64,000 bases of DNA, taken from contig BRXU01000022.1 of NCBI GenBank assembly GCA_030267565.1, positions 2,066,001-2,130,000 on the forward strand. The letters are read 5' to 3'. The first letter of the stretch is position 1. Every line of letters starts with the position of its first letter. Shown here piece after piece: positions 46,195 through 58,100 of the stretch. The position numbers and the translations under genes are program-made. The notes under the pieces were generated by a model. That model worked only from the letters and a program-made list of their open reading frames with translations. It searched no databases and was not told where the DNA came from. The stretch comes from Pleodorina starrii (lineage: Eukaryota > Chlorophyta > Chlorophyceae > Chlamydomonadales > Volvocaceae).

Positions 46195-49100
46195 ATGTCT
46201 CAGAAGACGCAAGAGCTGAAGAACCTTGGGGCGGATGTGGTGAGTTGCACCTTTACAGGGAGTTGGAGAAAGCAGCCAGTTTTGGGCCAGCATGCAGAGC
46301 GTAGTCATTGAGTTGGGCTGCACACGGATGAAGTTCGAATGGCGTTTTACCAACGCTCCTGGCGAACGGATCTTGCTTCTTTCCCGGACGTGGCTTGCAG
46401 TTGGCGAAGTTCAAGAGCAAACGCGCGACGCACAAGGCGGTCAGCTCATTACCAGCTACGCCGCGTCCAGTGCAAGTGGAGTCAGCGTCCTATGCTCTGG
46501 TGCGACATTCGCGCGTGGCCGCGTACCCTACGCCGCGACGAGCAAATATTTAATTGCCACGGAATGCTTTACGTTGATGCCGCTGATATTGTACCTGCAG
46601 GCTAATGGAAGCGCAAATCATGCTCCGATCAACGCTGCCGCGGTGGGTCCCCACCGCGCTTCGGCAGTCCTCTGTGTGCGGGACATCCAGCTCTTTGTAT
46701 GCGGGACGATATACTGAACACCCGCCTTTGACGTAACAGGAGGACGCTGTGCGAGTGGACCCCATCGAACGGGCCCACCTGCCCTCACCTGCCCCCGCCG
46801 TCACCCAGCAGGAGCCTGCGCCGCCAGGCCCCGTCGCAGCGGAGCCGCCCGCAGCAGCAGGTATCGCTAGTACCAACTCGCCCTTGGCGCAGAAACATCC
46901 CGGAGCTACTGCAGTGCCTGGTTCCGTGCAACCGCCGCCACAGCAGATAGCAGCACAGGACAGCAGCCGGGCAACAGCTGAACAAACCCTCGCTGGAGAC
47001 CAGGATTTGCAGCCGTCAGGGGGACGTGCGGCAGTGCTTCCGGTTGCTGCTGCAGGTGCAATTGAACCTATTCAGGTGTCAGAGTCAGGGACTGACGTGG
47101 CGCAGCCGTCGGTTCGCGCCGACTTCTCCGCTCACTCAGCACCATTGCCTGCGCCACTGCAAGCCGTGGGCGAGCCGACGGACGCGCAGCCAGATGCACC
47201 TGCCTCCTTGGACGCCGGGTTCGAGCAGCGCGAGGCTCAACTCAAAGAGCTGCGCGCCACAGTGGAGCGGCTACGCAGGGAGGTCGCGGAAGTGGGCGCT
47301 GGCAAGGCAGAGCTGGCTGCACACGTGGCGGCGCTGTCGTCTGGGCGAGAGGCGCTGGAGGCGGAGGTGCTGCGGCTGCGAGAGCAGCTGGAGGAGCGGA
47401 TGCAGGCACAGGCGGCGGACGCGGAGGCGGCGCGGGAGCGGGACGCGTTGGTGGCGGAGGTGGAGGAGTTGCAAGAGTTGCAGCGCAAGGCAAAGGAGGT
47501 GGGATGTGTGCCGCAGGGTGTCTCGGCTTGGGTTGCAGGCCATGGGACTATGGCTCCTGTGCAGGACGGATTCAGACCAGATTATCTCCAAGCCTGTGCA
47601 GCCAGTGTATTGTGGAGCTGTTTTAATGTGCGTTTTTCTGACATGTGGAAATAGCTGAAACGGTAGGGCTACCGCAAACTCTCTTTTTTGCTCGGCTGTG
47701 CCACTCACTCTGCATGGCTGCAGTACGGTCCTTTGAACAGCGGGTATGCCTGACCCTGGGTCCCTGTTAATTGCCAGAGAGTCATAGACACCCACCGCCA
47801 TGCATTGCCACCGCCATGGCCTGGGATGGCGCGTTCCCGCCTTCCAATCCGGTATCCATCCGCAGGAGCTAGCGCACTGGGAGGCCCTTTACAACGAGCT
47901 GCGCGAACAGCTGGAGGCCAAGGACCGCGAGTTGGCGGCAGCGCAGGCGGCCGCTGTGGAGCTGCAGCAGCTGAGGCAGCAGCTGGGGGACGAGGACGTG
48001 GGCAGCCTCGTGGCGCGAGCGCAGCATGTGCGTAGGAAGGGGTTTTAGAGTTTAGGGTTTGTGTGTAGTTCAATTTTCACTCGCGAGGCGAGGAAGAAAC
48101 GCAAGTAGTTGAACAGGCAATTGTCTAAAAGCTACCGCAATTCTGTCGATGCATTTGGTGCCGTAGAGTGCCGGCGGTATCGTGGCTTAGTCCGTCTCCC
48201 CGGTCAGCTCTGCCCCGCCTTGCTGTGACGGCGCCAATGCATCTGTTTCCCGCAGGCTGCTGTATTGGAGATGAAGTACGAGAAACTCAAAGAGGAGGGC
48301 AAGGTGCGGTTCGATAAGCTGAAGGAGCAGAGCAACCACCGCAAGGTTGAGCTGGTCGAGGCGAGGCAGCAGGTGCGTTACGAAAGAGACTGCACCGGTA
48401 TGGGTGACGATACCATCTTTGCTTGGCGCCTTGCTTCGCCCACCTCACGTCATACTGCAACAGGTTCGTAGAGGCATTCAATATAAATGGCCAAGGTTAT
48501 GGATTAATATAGCAGAACGGGACTACGTGCTTGCTTCTCGGGATTCTGTCTTGGCAAAGAGGCATCCGGTAATCAGCTGTAACAGCTCACGCCCACATCT
48601 CGCGTATGCGCGTGCTTGCCCATGCCCACCCTTGCCAGATCCTAGCCCTGTCCCAGGAGAAGGCCGACCTGGAGGCTCAGCTGCAGGTCGGGGCTAAGAG
48701 CGCAGAGAGTGCTACGGAGGAGTTGCAGAAGCAATTGGCGGACGCCATCGCCGAGCGTGACCAGCTGCGCGCGGCTGCCGGCCGCGTTCCGGAACTTGAG
48801 GCAACTGCCGGAGAGTTGCAGACCTCACTGGCGGGTGCGCAAGAGGCCCTCGCGGCGGCGCAGGAGATGTTGCAGACGGAGTCGGAGCGTCGTGCAGCAG
48901 CAGATGCCAAAGTGGTGGGGCTCGAGGCGACCCGCAGTGAGGAAGCCGCGGCGATGGAGTCGTGGCGTGCCGATGCGGAAGGACGGTTGGCGCAGCTCGA
49001 GGCTGATTTGGCCAGCGCACGTCAGGACGCGGCGAACGCCAGCGCTCGTGTGGCTGGTCTGGAGCATCTTGAGGGCGTTACCGCTGTGCTACGCGGCAGC

Positions 49101-52100
49101 ATCGCGGAGTTTGAGGCACAGGCAGCGGCGCAGGCGGCGGAGCTGGAGCGACTGACGGTTACATGCGAGGCGCAACGCCGCGAGCTGGTGGATGGTGCCG
49201 CAGCCGCTGACTCGTTGCGGCAGCAGCTGACAGAGCTACGTGCCGAGCTAGCGGCGCGGCCCGACGCAGAAGAGGTGGCAGCTTCGGTTGTGGAAACGGC
49301 AAAGGCGGCAGCACAGGAGCGCTACGAGTTGGCGCTGGCAGCGGTGAAGGCGCGGGTAGCAGAGCTTGAAGAAGAGTTGGGTCGCTCGGTGGAGGAAGCG
49401 GCGAAGGAGCGGGCGCAGCTGGCCAAGGGCAAGGCGGCGTTCAAGAAGGCCAAGGAGGAAAACGGGCGGCTGAAGGAGGAGGTAGCCAAGGCGAAGGAAG
49501 ACTTGGAAGCCGCTAAGCTGGCCCTAGCCGACGCGAGCGTCGCGGCGGCAGCACGGGATCAGGCAGCGACGGCGGCAGTTGCAGCGGCGGAGCAGTCCCG
49601 TGAGGCAGCGGCAAAGTGGGAGAGCGAGGCAGGGGCGCTCGCCGCGCAATTGATGCAAGCGCAGTCGGAGGCCGAGGCTCTGAAGCAGCATATTGAGGTG
49701 CGCGTGAAGTGGAAGGCGCCTGATTGCAGGGTCACGATTGGAATGGGTGCCTGCCCAAAGTCGACAGCCGCGGTGCATGCGCGCACGGATTGTCATGCTC
49801 CTGACTAGTTGTCTGCTGGTATGTGTTGAGTCTGCGCTCTGAGCGCTCCTTGAACGCGCCTCTCAAGCCCCTGGTGTGTCTCAAACCCCCACGTCGGCCT
49901 CCACACAGACCGCCAAGGCCTCCGTTGTGGAGCTCCACGCGCGGGTCGAGATGCTAAGTGCCGACAAAGAGCAGCTGCAGCAGCAGTACAGCGAGCAGGC
50001 GGACGCGCAGGACCAGATGGAAGCTAAGCTGATCCAGCAGGCGGCGGAGATATCCGCACTCAGGACCCGACTGCAGGAGAGCGCGGACAGGCTGACCGCA
50101 GCTGAAGCGGAGTCGGTGGCCGCGGTGGAGCTGAAGCAGCGTGTCGCCGACGCGGAGGCCCTGGCGGGGGCGCGAGCGGTGGATCTGGCGGAGGCGCGGG
50201 CGGAGGTGGCAGCGGCGCTGGGTGAGGCGGAGGAGCTGCAGCGCAAGCTTGCTGAGGCGGTGGAGCAGGCGAGCGAGCTCCGGGACAGGGTGGAGGCGCA
50301 GGAGAGCCAACTTGTCCGCCTGACGCAGCAACTTGCGGAGGCGGACTCGCAGCAGGGGATGCAGGCGGACGCGGCGGCAGCGCTCCAGGCGAAGCTCACT
50401 GAGGCGAAGGCAAAGTCGGACGCGGCGGAGGCAGAGGCGGCGGAAGCGAGGGATGCTCTGGCGGCGAAAGAAGCGGAGCTGGCGGAGGCGCGGCAGGGAC
50501 GGGAGGAGACGGCAGCGGAGCTGCAATCGCGGGTCGGGGAGCTGGAGGCAAAGCTGGCGGAGCAGTCGAGCCGCATGGCCGTGGCCAAGTCGCAGTTTGG
50601 CAAAATGAAGGAGGAGAAGGCCAGGCTGAAGGAGCGGCTGGCGGAACTGGACGCGCAGGTGGAGGCGCTGAGCGCGGCCAAGACAGCGCTGGAGGCTGAA
50701 CTGGCGGAGGCGAAGGTGGGTTGGGACAAGCGAGGTGGGAAGGGAAGGGAAGGGAATGGATAGGCATCAAGGTGGTATGCTTTACGGCATCAATCCGTCA
50801 AAGGCGTACCCTGTGTTCTACCGTGTAGTACCCAGTCCCGAGGCGAAGCATTGTGCATGGCCGCCCACGGCAATCGACCAATGATGATGCTACTGCTTAC
50901 CTGCCGGGTTTCGTGTGGGGTTCTGCCTTCAGATCATACATACAGGTCCGATCGGTCGCATGGCCTTCAGCTGCCGTGTTTGTTTTTTCACTGAGGCCCG
51001 GTGCACATCGTCACTTTCTGCGTGACCTCAGTAATACTGATGGCATCTGAACTGAAGCTGAACTCTGTCAGTATGTACATGTGTACACCCGCCCTTCACC
51101 CTTCGCTGCACTTTGGTTGATGTCTCATACCTAAAGTAGGGATGTCAGTGCCTGTGGTAAAACCTTCCACTCACGAAACCCCTCGCCATTTCACCTTCTG
51201 GTACCTCAGACCGTTGCGGCAGACGCCACGACGTCATCCAATCAGGTGGAGCACCTGCAAGAGCGGTGCGGGGAGCTCATGTTGGCCGCCGAAGCGCTAC
51301 AGGCGCAGTGCGAGGAGGCGCAGGCCGCCGCATTGGCCGCCGAGCAGCGCGCCACGGCGGCCGAGCAGCGCGCCACGGCGGCCGAGGCGCACAGAGCTGC
51401 TGAGGCAGAGCAGGGTGCGACGCTACAAACGCAGCTGGAACAGGCATGGAAATTGCAAGAGGCGCTGCAGGCGGACCTCGAGGCGGCACAGGCCGTGCAA
51501 CAGGTGGCAGCAGAGGCGCGTGAAAGTGCGGAGGCGGAGGTGGCGGCAGTGTTGGAGCGGCTGGAATCGAGCCGCGAGCAGGTCGCAGCGCTCAAGGAAG
51601 CCGTGGGCGACCAGCAGGAAGAGCTTACTGGCCTGCAGCGCAATTTGGATGAGGTGCAAGACCGTGCCCGCAGCGCTGCAGCGGAGGCGGAGTCTGCCCG
51701 GGCAGAGCTTGCGACCGCCAGGGCAGAGGCAAACGAGCTGCGGCAGGGCTTGGACGCGACGCGTGCTGAAATGGAAGCGCGTGCAGCTGAGGCGGCGGAA
51801 GCGAACGGGCGGGTGGAGGGGCTCCTGCAGCAGCTGGCAGACTTACGAGCGCAGCTGTCGGAAGTGCGAGACACGACTGGGGAGCAAGTGGCCACACTTC
51901 AGCAGCAACTGCTGGTGGCGCAGCAGTCGGTCCAGTCAGCGGCTGTAGCGCAGTCAGAGGCAGAAGCGCGTGTGGCTGAGCTGCAGCAGCGTTCCGCGGA
52001 TGCAGAGGCCATGGTGGAGGCGCGAGCCGTGGAGCTGGCAGAGGCGCAGGGGACAGTGTCGCAGGCACGGGCAGAAGCGGCGGAGTTGCAGCGCAAATTT

Positions 52101-55100
52101 GCAGAAGCGGAGGAGCAGGCGGCCGGACTCCGGGCCGCGCTGGAGGCGCAGGGCGCCAACGCGTCGGCTGTCCCAGAGGCAACCCGCCAGGAGCTTGCTG
52201 AAGCGCAGCATTCCGCACGAGAGGCAGCGCTGGAAATTGAGCTGTTGCGCCAAGCGGCACGCGAGACAGCCGTGGTGTACTCAGAGTTGGAGCAGGGGGC
52301 GGCGGGCGTGGGAGTTACACCAGAGGCGCGCGATACCGAGCTGGTTGCCGCGCAGGCTGCCCTCGCGGAGGCGGGATCTGAGGTGACGCAGCTTCAGAAG
52401 GCGCTGGTGGAGGCGGAGGCGCGTTACAGCGAGCTGCGGATCGCAATGTCAACGCAGGAGGCTACGGTGGAAGCACTGCGCGCAGAAGCTGTGCAGGTAA
52501 CCACTGAGCTGGAAACGGCCCGCAAGCAGCTGGCCGAGGTGCAGCGTGCTGCCCAGCAAGCGATGGAGGATGCCGCCACTGAGGTGCTGGAGCTGCGGAG
52601 GCAGTCGGACGAGGCGCGAGCAGTGCCGGCCACTTCTGCGGGCCGCGCAGCAGCAGCGCCTGACCGGCAGCTGGAGGACGCGACGGTTGATGAGGCTGAG
52701 CGTTTGCAGGCGGCGCTGGAGGATGCGGGAGCGTGGGATGCACACGACCTTGGCGGTGTGGGTACACGGGAGGACAACCCCGCCGCATCATGGGGCCTTG
52801 CCACTGCAGTCCCGGTTGCAGTCACCAAAAGCGGCCTTACGGACAGCTCCAGGCTTGCGCCGAACGAGGAGTTGCAAGTGACACAGCTGGCGCAGACGGA
52901 CGTGGAGGCACAGGCGCTGCGGGCGGCGCTGGAGGCGTCACAGGGCCGGGTTTCGGAGCTTGAGGGCCGAGTCGCGGAGTTGCAGGCGGAATTGGAGGAG
53001 GCACAGGTGGCTGCTATGGAGGCCGCCGATGCGGTGGACCGCTGTGAGCTGCTGCAGGAGGCGTGCAAGACGCTGCGGGCGCAGCTGGAGGAGACGCAAC
53101 GGCAGCTGCAGCAGCAGGGCGCCGAGGGGGCGGGGACACAGGAGATGCTGGAGGACGCTGCACGCGCCGCATCGGAGCTGCAGGCGCAGCTGGAGGAGGC
53201 GCGTGTTGCCGCTACGGCATCCGCAGCGCGTGCCAGCCAGTCGGAGGCCCAGCTTCACGCCCTGGAGCAGCAGCTGGAGAGGGCTCAGACGGAACTGTTG
53301 CAGGCCGAAGGCCGCGCCGCGGAGGCTGAGGCCGCGGCGCAAGCGGTGCTGCAGGCGCGTTGTCAGGGCGCAGAGGAGGCTCGGGCGGTTTGCAGTGAGG
53401 CTATGGGGGCGCTGCAGCAGCGGACAGAGCAGCTGGGCGCGGATCTTGACGCTGCACAGGAGGCCCGGGCAAGGCTGGAATTGGAGGTGGAGGGGCTGCG
53501 GTCTCAGCTGGTCGAGCTGCGTATCTGCAGCGATCGCCACCTGTCGGAGCTGCACGAGGCACAGGCGGAACTGGAGTCGGAGCGGATGCAGCTGGCCACA
53601 GCAGCACGACGCGCTGCTGACCTGGAGCGGCGGCTGGGCGAAATGGAAAGGATCCGGGAGGAAGAGCTTGCGGCGGCGGCCTGCCGTGTCAGTGTTGAGG
53701 CAGAAGCGGCCGCGGAGGCTGCAGCCTCACGAGCACTGGAGCAACGGACCTCCCATCTCGAGGTAGGTCGGTATGCTGTAGTTGAGGGTGGCAATAAAAA
53801 TGCGACCGCAGGACGAGAGCGAGCACGAACAGCCAAGGAAACGGCAGGAGCACACGATCCCCAACGTTTCATGTGCTTTTCCTTCCTTGCCTAACGCCCT
53901 GCCTCGTTCTTCTTTGCCTCGTTCTTCAATTGTTGGTCTGTTCGGAAATGTTACGAACGCAAATCTTTGAGGAGACGGAGTGCTTTCGTGCGGGGTGTCA
54001 CAACCTCATTACTGTAACTAGCCTTGATGGCCAACGAGGACCACATGCGTCTTCTTCGGCCGACATGCGTCCGGGCAAACCTTTGCAAGACTGTCTGTTC
54101 GAACGGCTTGTGTCTCTGGCTTACGTTCTTCCCTATCTTCTGGGGTTTGACCTGCTGTCGTGGCTCTTGCCCCAGGCGGAGCTGTCCAGGCTGCGCAACG
54201 AGAATGAGGAGCTCGAGGGGCGATGCCTGGGGCTGGATGCGCTGAGCCAGCAGCAAGTGGAGCAATTGCACCAGCAGAGTGTGCAGCTGCATCGCCTGCA
54301 GGCGAGGGGGAGAAAGGGCTCGGGAGGGGAAATTGTGGGAATACTGGGGCGGTAGGCCGTTCGTATGAGAGCTTGCACCCACACCGCCGAAGTTGTAAGC
54401 ATCTTTGCTCTGTGGGGCCACACGCCCTGACCGCAGGAGAACACCCAAGACTTGCTGTCACAGCTGGCGGCAGCGGGAGAGGCATCGCGAGCTCTTGGCG
54501 AGGCGCACAGTGCTATAGGGCAGTTGCAGCGGCAGCGGGAGGAGGCAGGCAAACAGGCGGTTGCATCGTCGCAACGGGCCCAGCAGCAGGAGGCGGCGCT
54601 GCAGGAGCAGCGAGCTCGTACCGGCGGCCTGGAGCTGCAGCTGGCGGCGGCGCGGGACGAGCTGCAGAACCTGCAGCATCAGATGACCACCACGAGTGCC
54701 GTTGGGGTCACACCCAGCACGAGTTCGGAACTGGAGGCGTTGAGGGAGGCACATGAACAGCTGCAGCAGCAGTACGCCCTCACAGCGGCGGAGGTTGAGC
54801 GGCTGCGCAGCGCAGCAGCGCCAGTTGGTGGGGACGGCACCGGCGCGGGGACAGCATTGACTGTGGGCGAGCTGCGGCGGCAGGTCGTGGAGTTACAGAG
54901 CGAGCACGCTGTGCTCATGTCCAGGTGGGCACGGTGGCATATCGGGCTTCCTCCGAAGTGTGTGACGCTTACATTTTTGATCGTAGTGAAAGGATGCTTT
55001 GGAGATTCGTGCCTTCCCTGAAACGGACCTCCCGGAAAAGGAGGGTCATGAATGTTGGTGTCGAAGATTGTCGATGCCGTTTCAGTTTCGGTGCAGCTGG

Positions 55101-56245
55101 CCTCATGAGGCCTTCTATTTGAGGCCTTTGCGGTCTCAACGGGCGCTACAGGCCCATTCAGCCCAGTCAGATTAAGGCACGAGGTGGCCGCCCAATGTTC
55201 CGGCCCATGTTCGCTAGTTCTGGCTACGCCGGGCATAGAATGGTGCAAGAACGGGGGTTGGTTTCGATGGAGCAGCCTCCTTGCAAATTGATGTCGGCCG
55301 GAACTCTTATTCGGCTCGGGTTCATTACAGATCCATTGGCACGGTCACAAGAACACTTGACTCTCCAATCGTCTGTTGTCGGGACCCGCGAGGGACTATC
55401 AGTCCCCTAATCGCCGTCTCCCGCCCCCTTTGTCTCCCGGCCCACGCCCACAGGGCCAACCAGGTGGACGGCCTGATGGCGGAGCTGGAAGCGCTACGCC
55501 ATGCCCGCGTACAGCTGGAAACGGCACTCCGCGCAGAACAACGCCGGAATCAGGCGATCGCCGGCGTCGCCATGGCCCCCGGAGCAGGCGGCCCTGGTGG
55601 CTCTTCAAGCCCAGGCCGCACGCCGGGTGCAGCCGCCGACAAGAAACGAGACGAAATGGCCTCACAGTTGGCGGGCGTGTATGACCCCGAGAACGCAGTC
55701 CTGCAGGTACGGCCGTGGAGGGCGGGATCGGAAAGGACGGGAAGGAGGGGCTCTACAATATGGTTTCGCTTTCGGTTTTGTGGTCATAAACGCCTGTGTC
55801 AGGGTCTTGGTAGCATGGGCCCGCATCTGCACAAAACCGCGCGAGGTCAGGCCAGGTCATGGCGCTGCACCTTCTTGGCCATTCGGAGAAAGCTGTGGCG
55901 CTTCGCACTGCGTCAGCACCTCTCTTGTATTTACGATGAAGGGTGATCTTTTTGGCTTCACATTCACAAACACGGCACCCGGTGTTCGCTGCCCGCCTAA
56001 CCGCTATTATTGTCGGCAAGCTGTGTCCTCTCCACATCTGTCCCGCTATCCTACAGGGAGCATCCACGACATTCCAGCCCATTTCAGGGCTGCTCCGGGG
56101 CAACTGCCCGCCCTTCGCCGCCAGCGTGCTCGGGGCGGCTGCACGGCTGCATGACAAATTGACGGTGGCCCTGTACTGCCGCCCCGCAGCGAGGTTGCTG
56201 TTCAGTGCATACATTCTTCTGCTGCATATTCTAGTTCTGGTGTAA
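46195..56245 (+). CDS. Giant golgin, coiled-coil Golgi tether with C-terminal anchor (11 exons, about 2185 aa)
   Basis: Exons 46195-46239, 46740-47498, 47866-48027, 48256-48372, 48639-49697, 49909-50715, 51210-53762, 54176-54301, 54437-54924, 55454-55706 and 56057-56245 total 6558 bp and read through without a stop. All junctions are phase 0 except the 54924/55454 one (phase 2). Residues about 20-165 are Pro/Ala/Gln-rich and probably disordered. Residues about 165-2040 are heptad-rich coiled coil with ELAHWEALYNELREQLEAK near the start. The last 62 residues (FQPISGLLRG onward) end in RLLFSAYILLLHILVLV. This layout is the golgin-84/CASP/giantin type, tethering vesicles at the Golgi with the N-terminus cytosolic. 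Length is nearer giantin than plant golgin-84. The exon ending 54301 uses a GC donor. No GRIP domain is present. Confidence 0.85.
54302..54436 (+). other. GC-AG intron in the golgin gene
   Basis: The exon ends CTGCAG and is followed by GCGAGG; the acceptor is CCGCAG. No GT donor nearby keeps the phase-0 join to GAGAACACC, whereas GC at 54302 does. Confidence 0.7.
56057..56245 (+). other. Golgin gene: last exon, C-terminal membrane anchor
   Basis: Encodes the conserved pre-anchor region and a single hydrophobic helix of about 16 residues ending two residues before the stop, as in tail-anchored golgins. Within it ARLLFSAYILLLH resembles the (A/R)RLLF--Y-LLLH pattern of golgin-84 C-termini. Confidence 0.8.
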
Positions 56246-56559
56246 TCAGCGTCAGGAGGCCATTTCGCTTAGGCAGATTTTAGGGTGCTACTGATGTGTG
56301 CCGTCCGGCTGTCTTACTCACGTTTTCGTCGAAGTTTCATCGGAGCTGTTCTGTATTAGCGTTTCTGAAATCTACATGCGCTTGTCGTGCGCCATAAAGG
56401 CTACTCCGGCGGCCCCACGTTGAGGATCGTCTTCGGGGCTTCAGCCGCACACCGCGGGGAGGGTGGGGCTGAAAGGTCGCGGCGGACGAATTATTCTGCT
56501 CGCGACCACGGCGGCCACAGACGGAAGATCACCTGAACGCTGATTTAGATCCTTTTTTC

Positions 56560-56564
56560 TGTAA
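56560..56564 (+). terminator. Candidate poly(A) signal TGTAA
   Basis: TGTAA 315 nt after the golgin stop codon. The stop itself also lies within a TGTAA, which is too early to be used. Confidence 0.5.
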
Positions 56565-56944
56565 TCAAGGTGTCCATTCATTTGCAGCCCTGGAGTTGCC
56601 GTCAGGTCTGTTGGTGCGCCTACTTCACTTTGTTTATTTTGCGGAAACCATGGGACCGCACGACGATCCACGTTATACAAAGGTTAGAGTATTGTCTTGT
56701 CACGAAAGCAAAGACGGCCTTTTTGCATGGCAATTGTTCATAATAACGGGCCCGTCGCCAATTGGCGAGCCTCATGCTTGCCCCATACTGGTATGCACCC
56801 TGTATGCCTGTCGTAACCTTGCAAGCCTATCGAACTTCGACCGCAAACTTTCGTAGGCAAGAAACCTTTCAAAGACGTGCTCTCATCTTCGACTACACCG
56901 CTCGCGCATCGCCAACAAATGCATGCCGTGCGCTCGTGGCCGGC
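56565..56944. other. Intergenic, nothing recognised
   Basis: No frame of protein-like composition, RNA gene or repeat was seen in this stretch. Confidence 0.5.
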
Positions 56945-57737
56945 ATATATGACTGAATCTAGCGGCCAAAGATACCTGCATTCGTACTGCAGACTGGTAA
57001 AGGTGACTCGAGCTTGTTGGGCAGGCCTGACCGGGCCTTTCTATCGTAGCCGGGCTTAGGGATCCTGCCGTACTTGGATCATGAGCGGCACTCAGCTCCC
57101 GCTCAGGCAGTGATCGCCGGAGTGACGGCACTCAGATCCCGTCTTCCGGAGTAGATTCCGCGGCATTCCCCCATCCTTGACCGAGGAGGGGTTTCCTGGT
57201 GTAGATCGTACAATCCAGGCTTTTGACACGCTGTGTCAATTACGCTGTGTGTCGTGACAGCTGTCACGACACACTGCGTCTCTGGCACATCGGGTAGTGC
57301 TCCGCGCCCAACCCCCCCACACCAGAAACCCCGACCTGGGTTCTTCGTGGGGAACACCTTACCAGTGGCCGGCCGTGTGATTCGAACCCACGCCGCGTAC
57401 CGCTAGACGGGGTTCCCGCAACTCCCCCCATATATGACTGAATCTAGCGGCCAAGGACATCTGCAATCGTACTGCAGACTGGTAAAGGTGACTCGAGCTT
57501 GTTGGGCAGGGCCTTTCTGTCGTAGCCGGGCTTAGGGATCCTGCCGTACTTGGATCATGAGCGGCACTCAGCTCCCGCTCAGGCAGTGATCGCCGGAGTG
57601 ACGGCACTCAGATCCCGTCTTCCGGAGTAGATTTCGCGGCGTTCCCCCATCCTTGACCGAGGAGGGGTTTCCTGGTGTAGATCGTACAATCCAGGCTTTC
57701 GACACGCTGTGTCAATTACGCAGTGTGTCGTGACACA
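56945..57737. repeat. Direct repeats of about 310 bp flanking an inverted partial copy
   Basis: Copies at 56945-57261 and 57430-57737 are about 95 percent alike, with a 10-bp deletion in the second. Between them, the segment after 57261 begins as the reverse complement of the end of copy 1, making a 38-bp palindrome at 57243-57280 with one mismatched pair. A tRNA-like T-arm lies in the spacer. It looks like a nested or foldback mobile element. Confidence 0.75.
57355..57425 (-). other. tRNA-like relic
   Basis: On the minus strand gtctagcggtacgcgg resembles a D-arm (A box) and gggttcgaatcac resembles a T-arm (B box). The distance is too short for an anticodon arm and the acceptor ends do not pair, so this is not a functional tRNA. 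It may be a SINE head or pseudo-tRNA. Confidence 0.4.
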
Positions 57738-57814
57738 CTTGCAACAAGTAAGCCAACAACAGCAACAATTATCTGCAGGTTACCGTACTGCTAACAACAA
57801 ATATTTGCAATTAA

Positions 57815-58100
57815 GGCGGGGTTCACATTTGAGGCAGAAAATGGTGATGCCGTAATTCTATGTGGCAGAAAGTATTAAAAGACTCAGTACGACAGCGACT
57901 TTCTGACACGTTTATTTTCAAGCACACGCGTGGATGAAAATAGAAAATCTGAGTCAGAAGGTCAAAAAAGCCTAGGATTTCGCATAAACCTGAGGTAAAA
58001 ACTCCACGGCAATGTGAACGCAATTTGATTTTTTGACTCATTTCAGTAACGTTGTCCTTTTTTGCCTCAGACCTTTTCTGCCTCAAATGTGAACCCCGCC
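57815..58100. mobile_element. 286-bp MITE, PIF/Harbinger-like, TAA target duplication
   Basis: Perfect 27-bp terminal inverted repeats begin GGCGGGGTTCACATTTGAGG, and the element is flanked on both sides by TAA (57812-57814 and 58101-58103). The interior is AT-rich with no transposase. Short length, perfect ends and a 3-bp TWA duplication match PIF/Harbinger-type MITEs. Confidence 0.88.

Noticed and set aside
49881..53872. Antisense Ser/Ala/Cys-rich frames over the golgin exons
   Set aside because: Shadows of a GC-biased coiled-coil coding strand; the plus strand has consistent phase-0 splicing.
56945..57737. Miniature LTR retrotransposon (TRIM)
   Set aside because: The direct repeats lack TG...CA ends, and no primer-binding site follows copy 1; the spacer is instead an inverted relative of the repeat.
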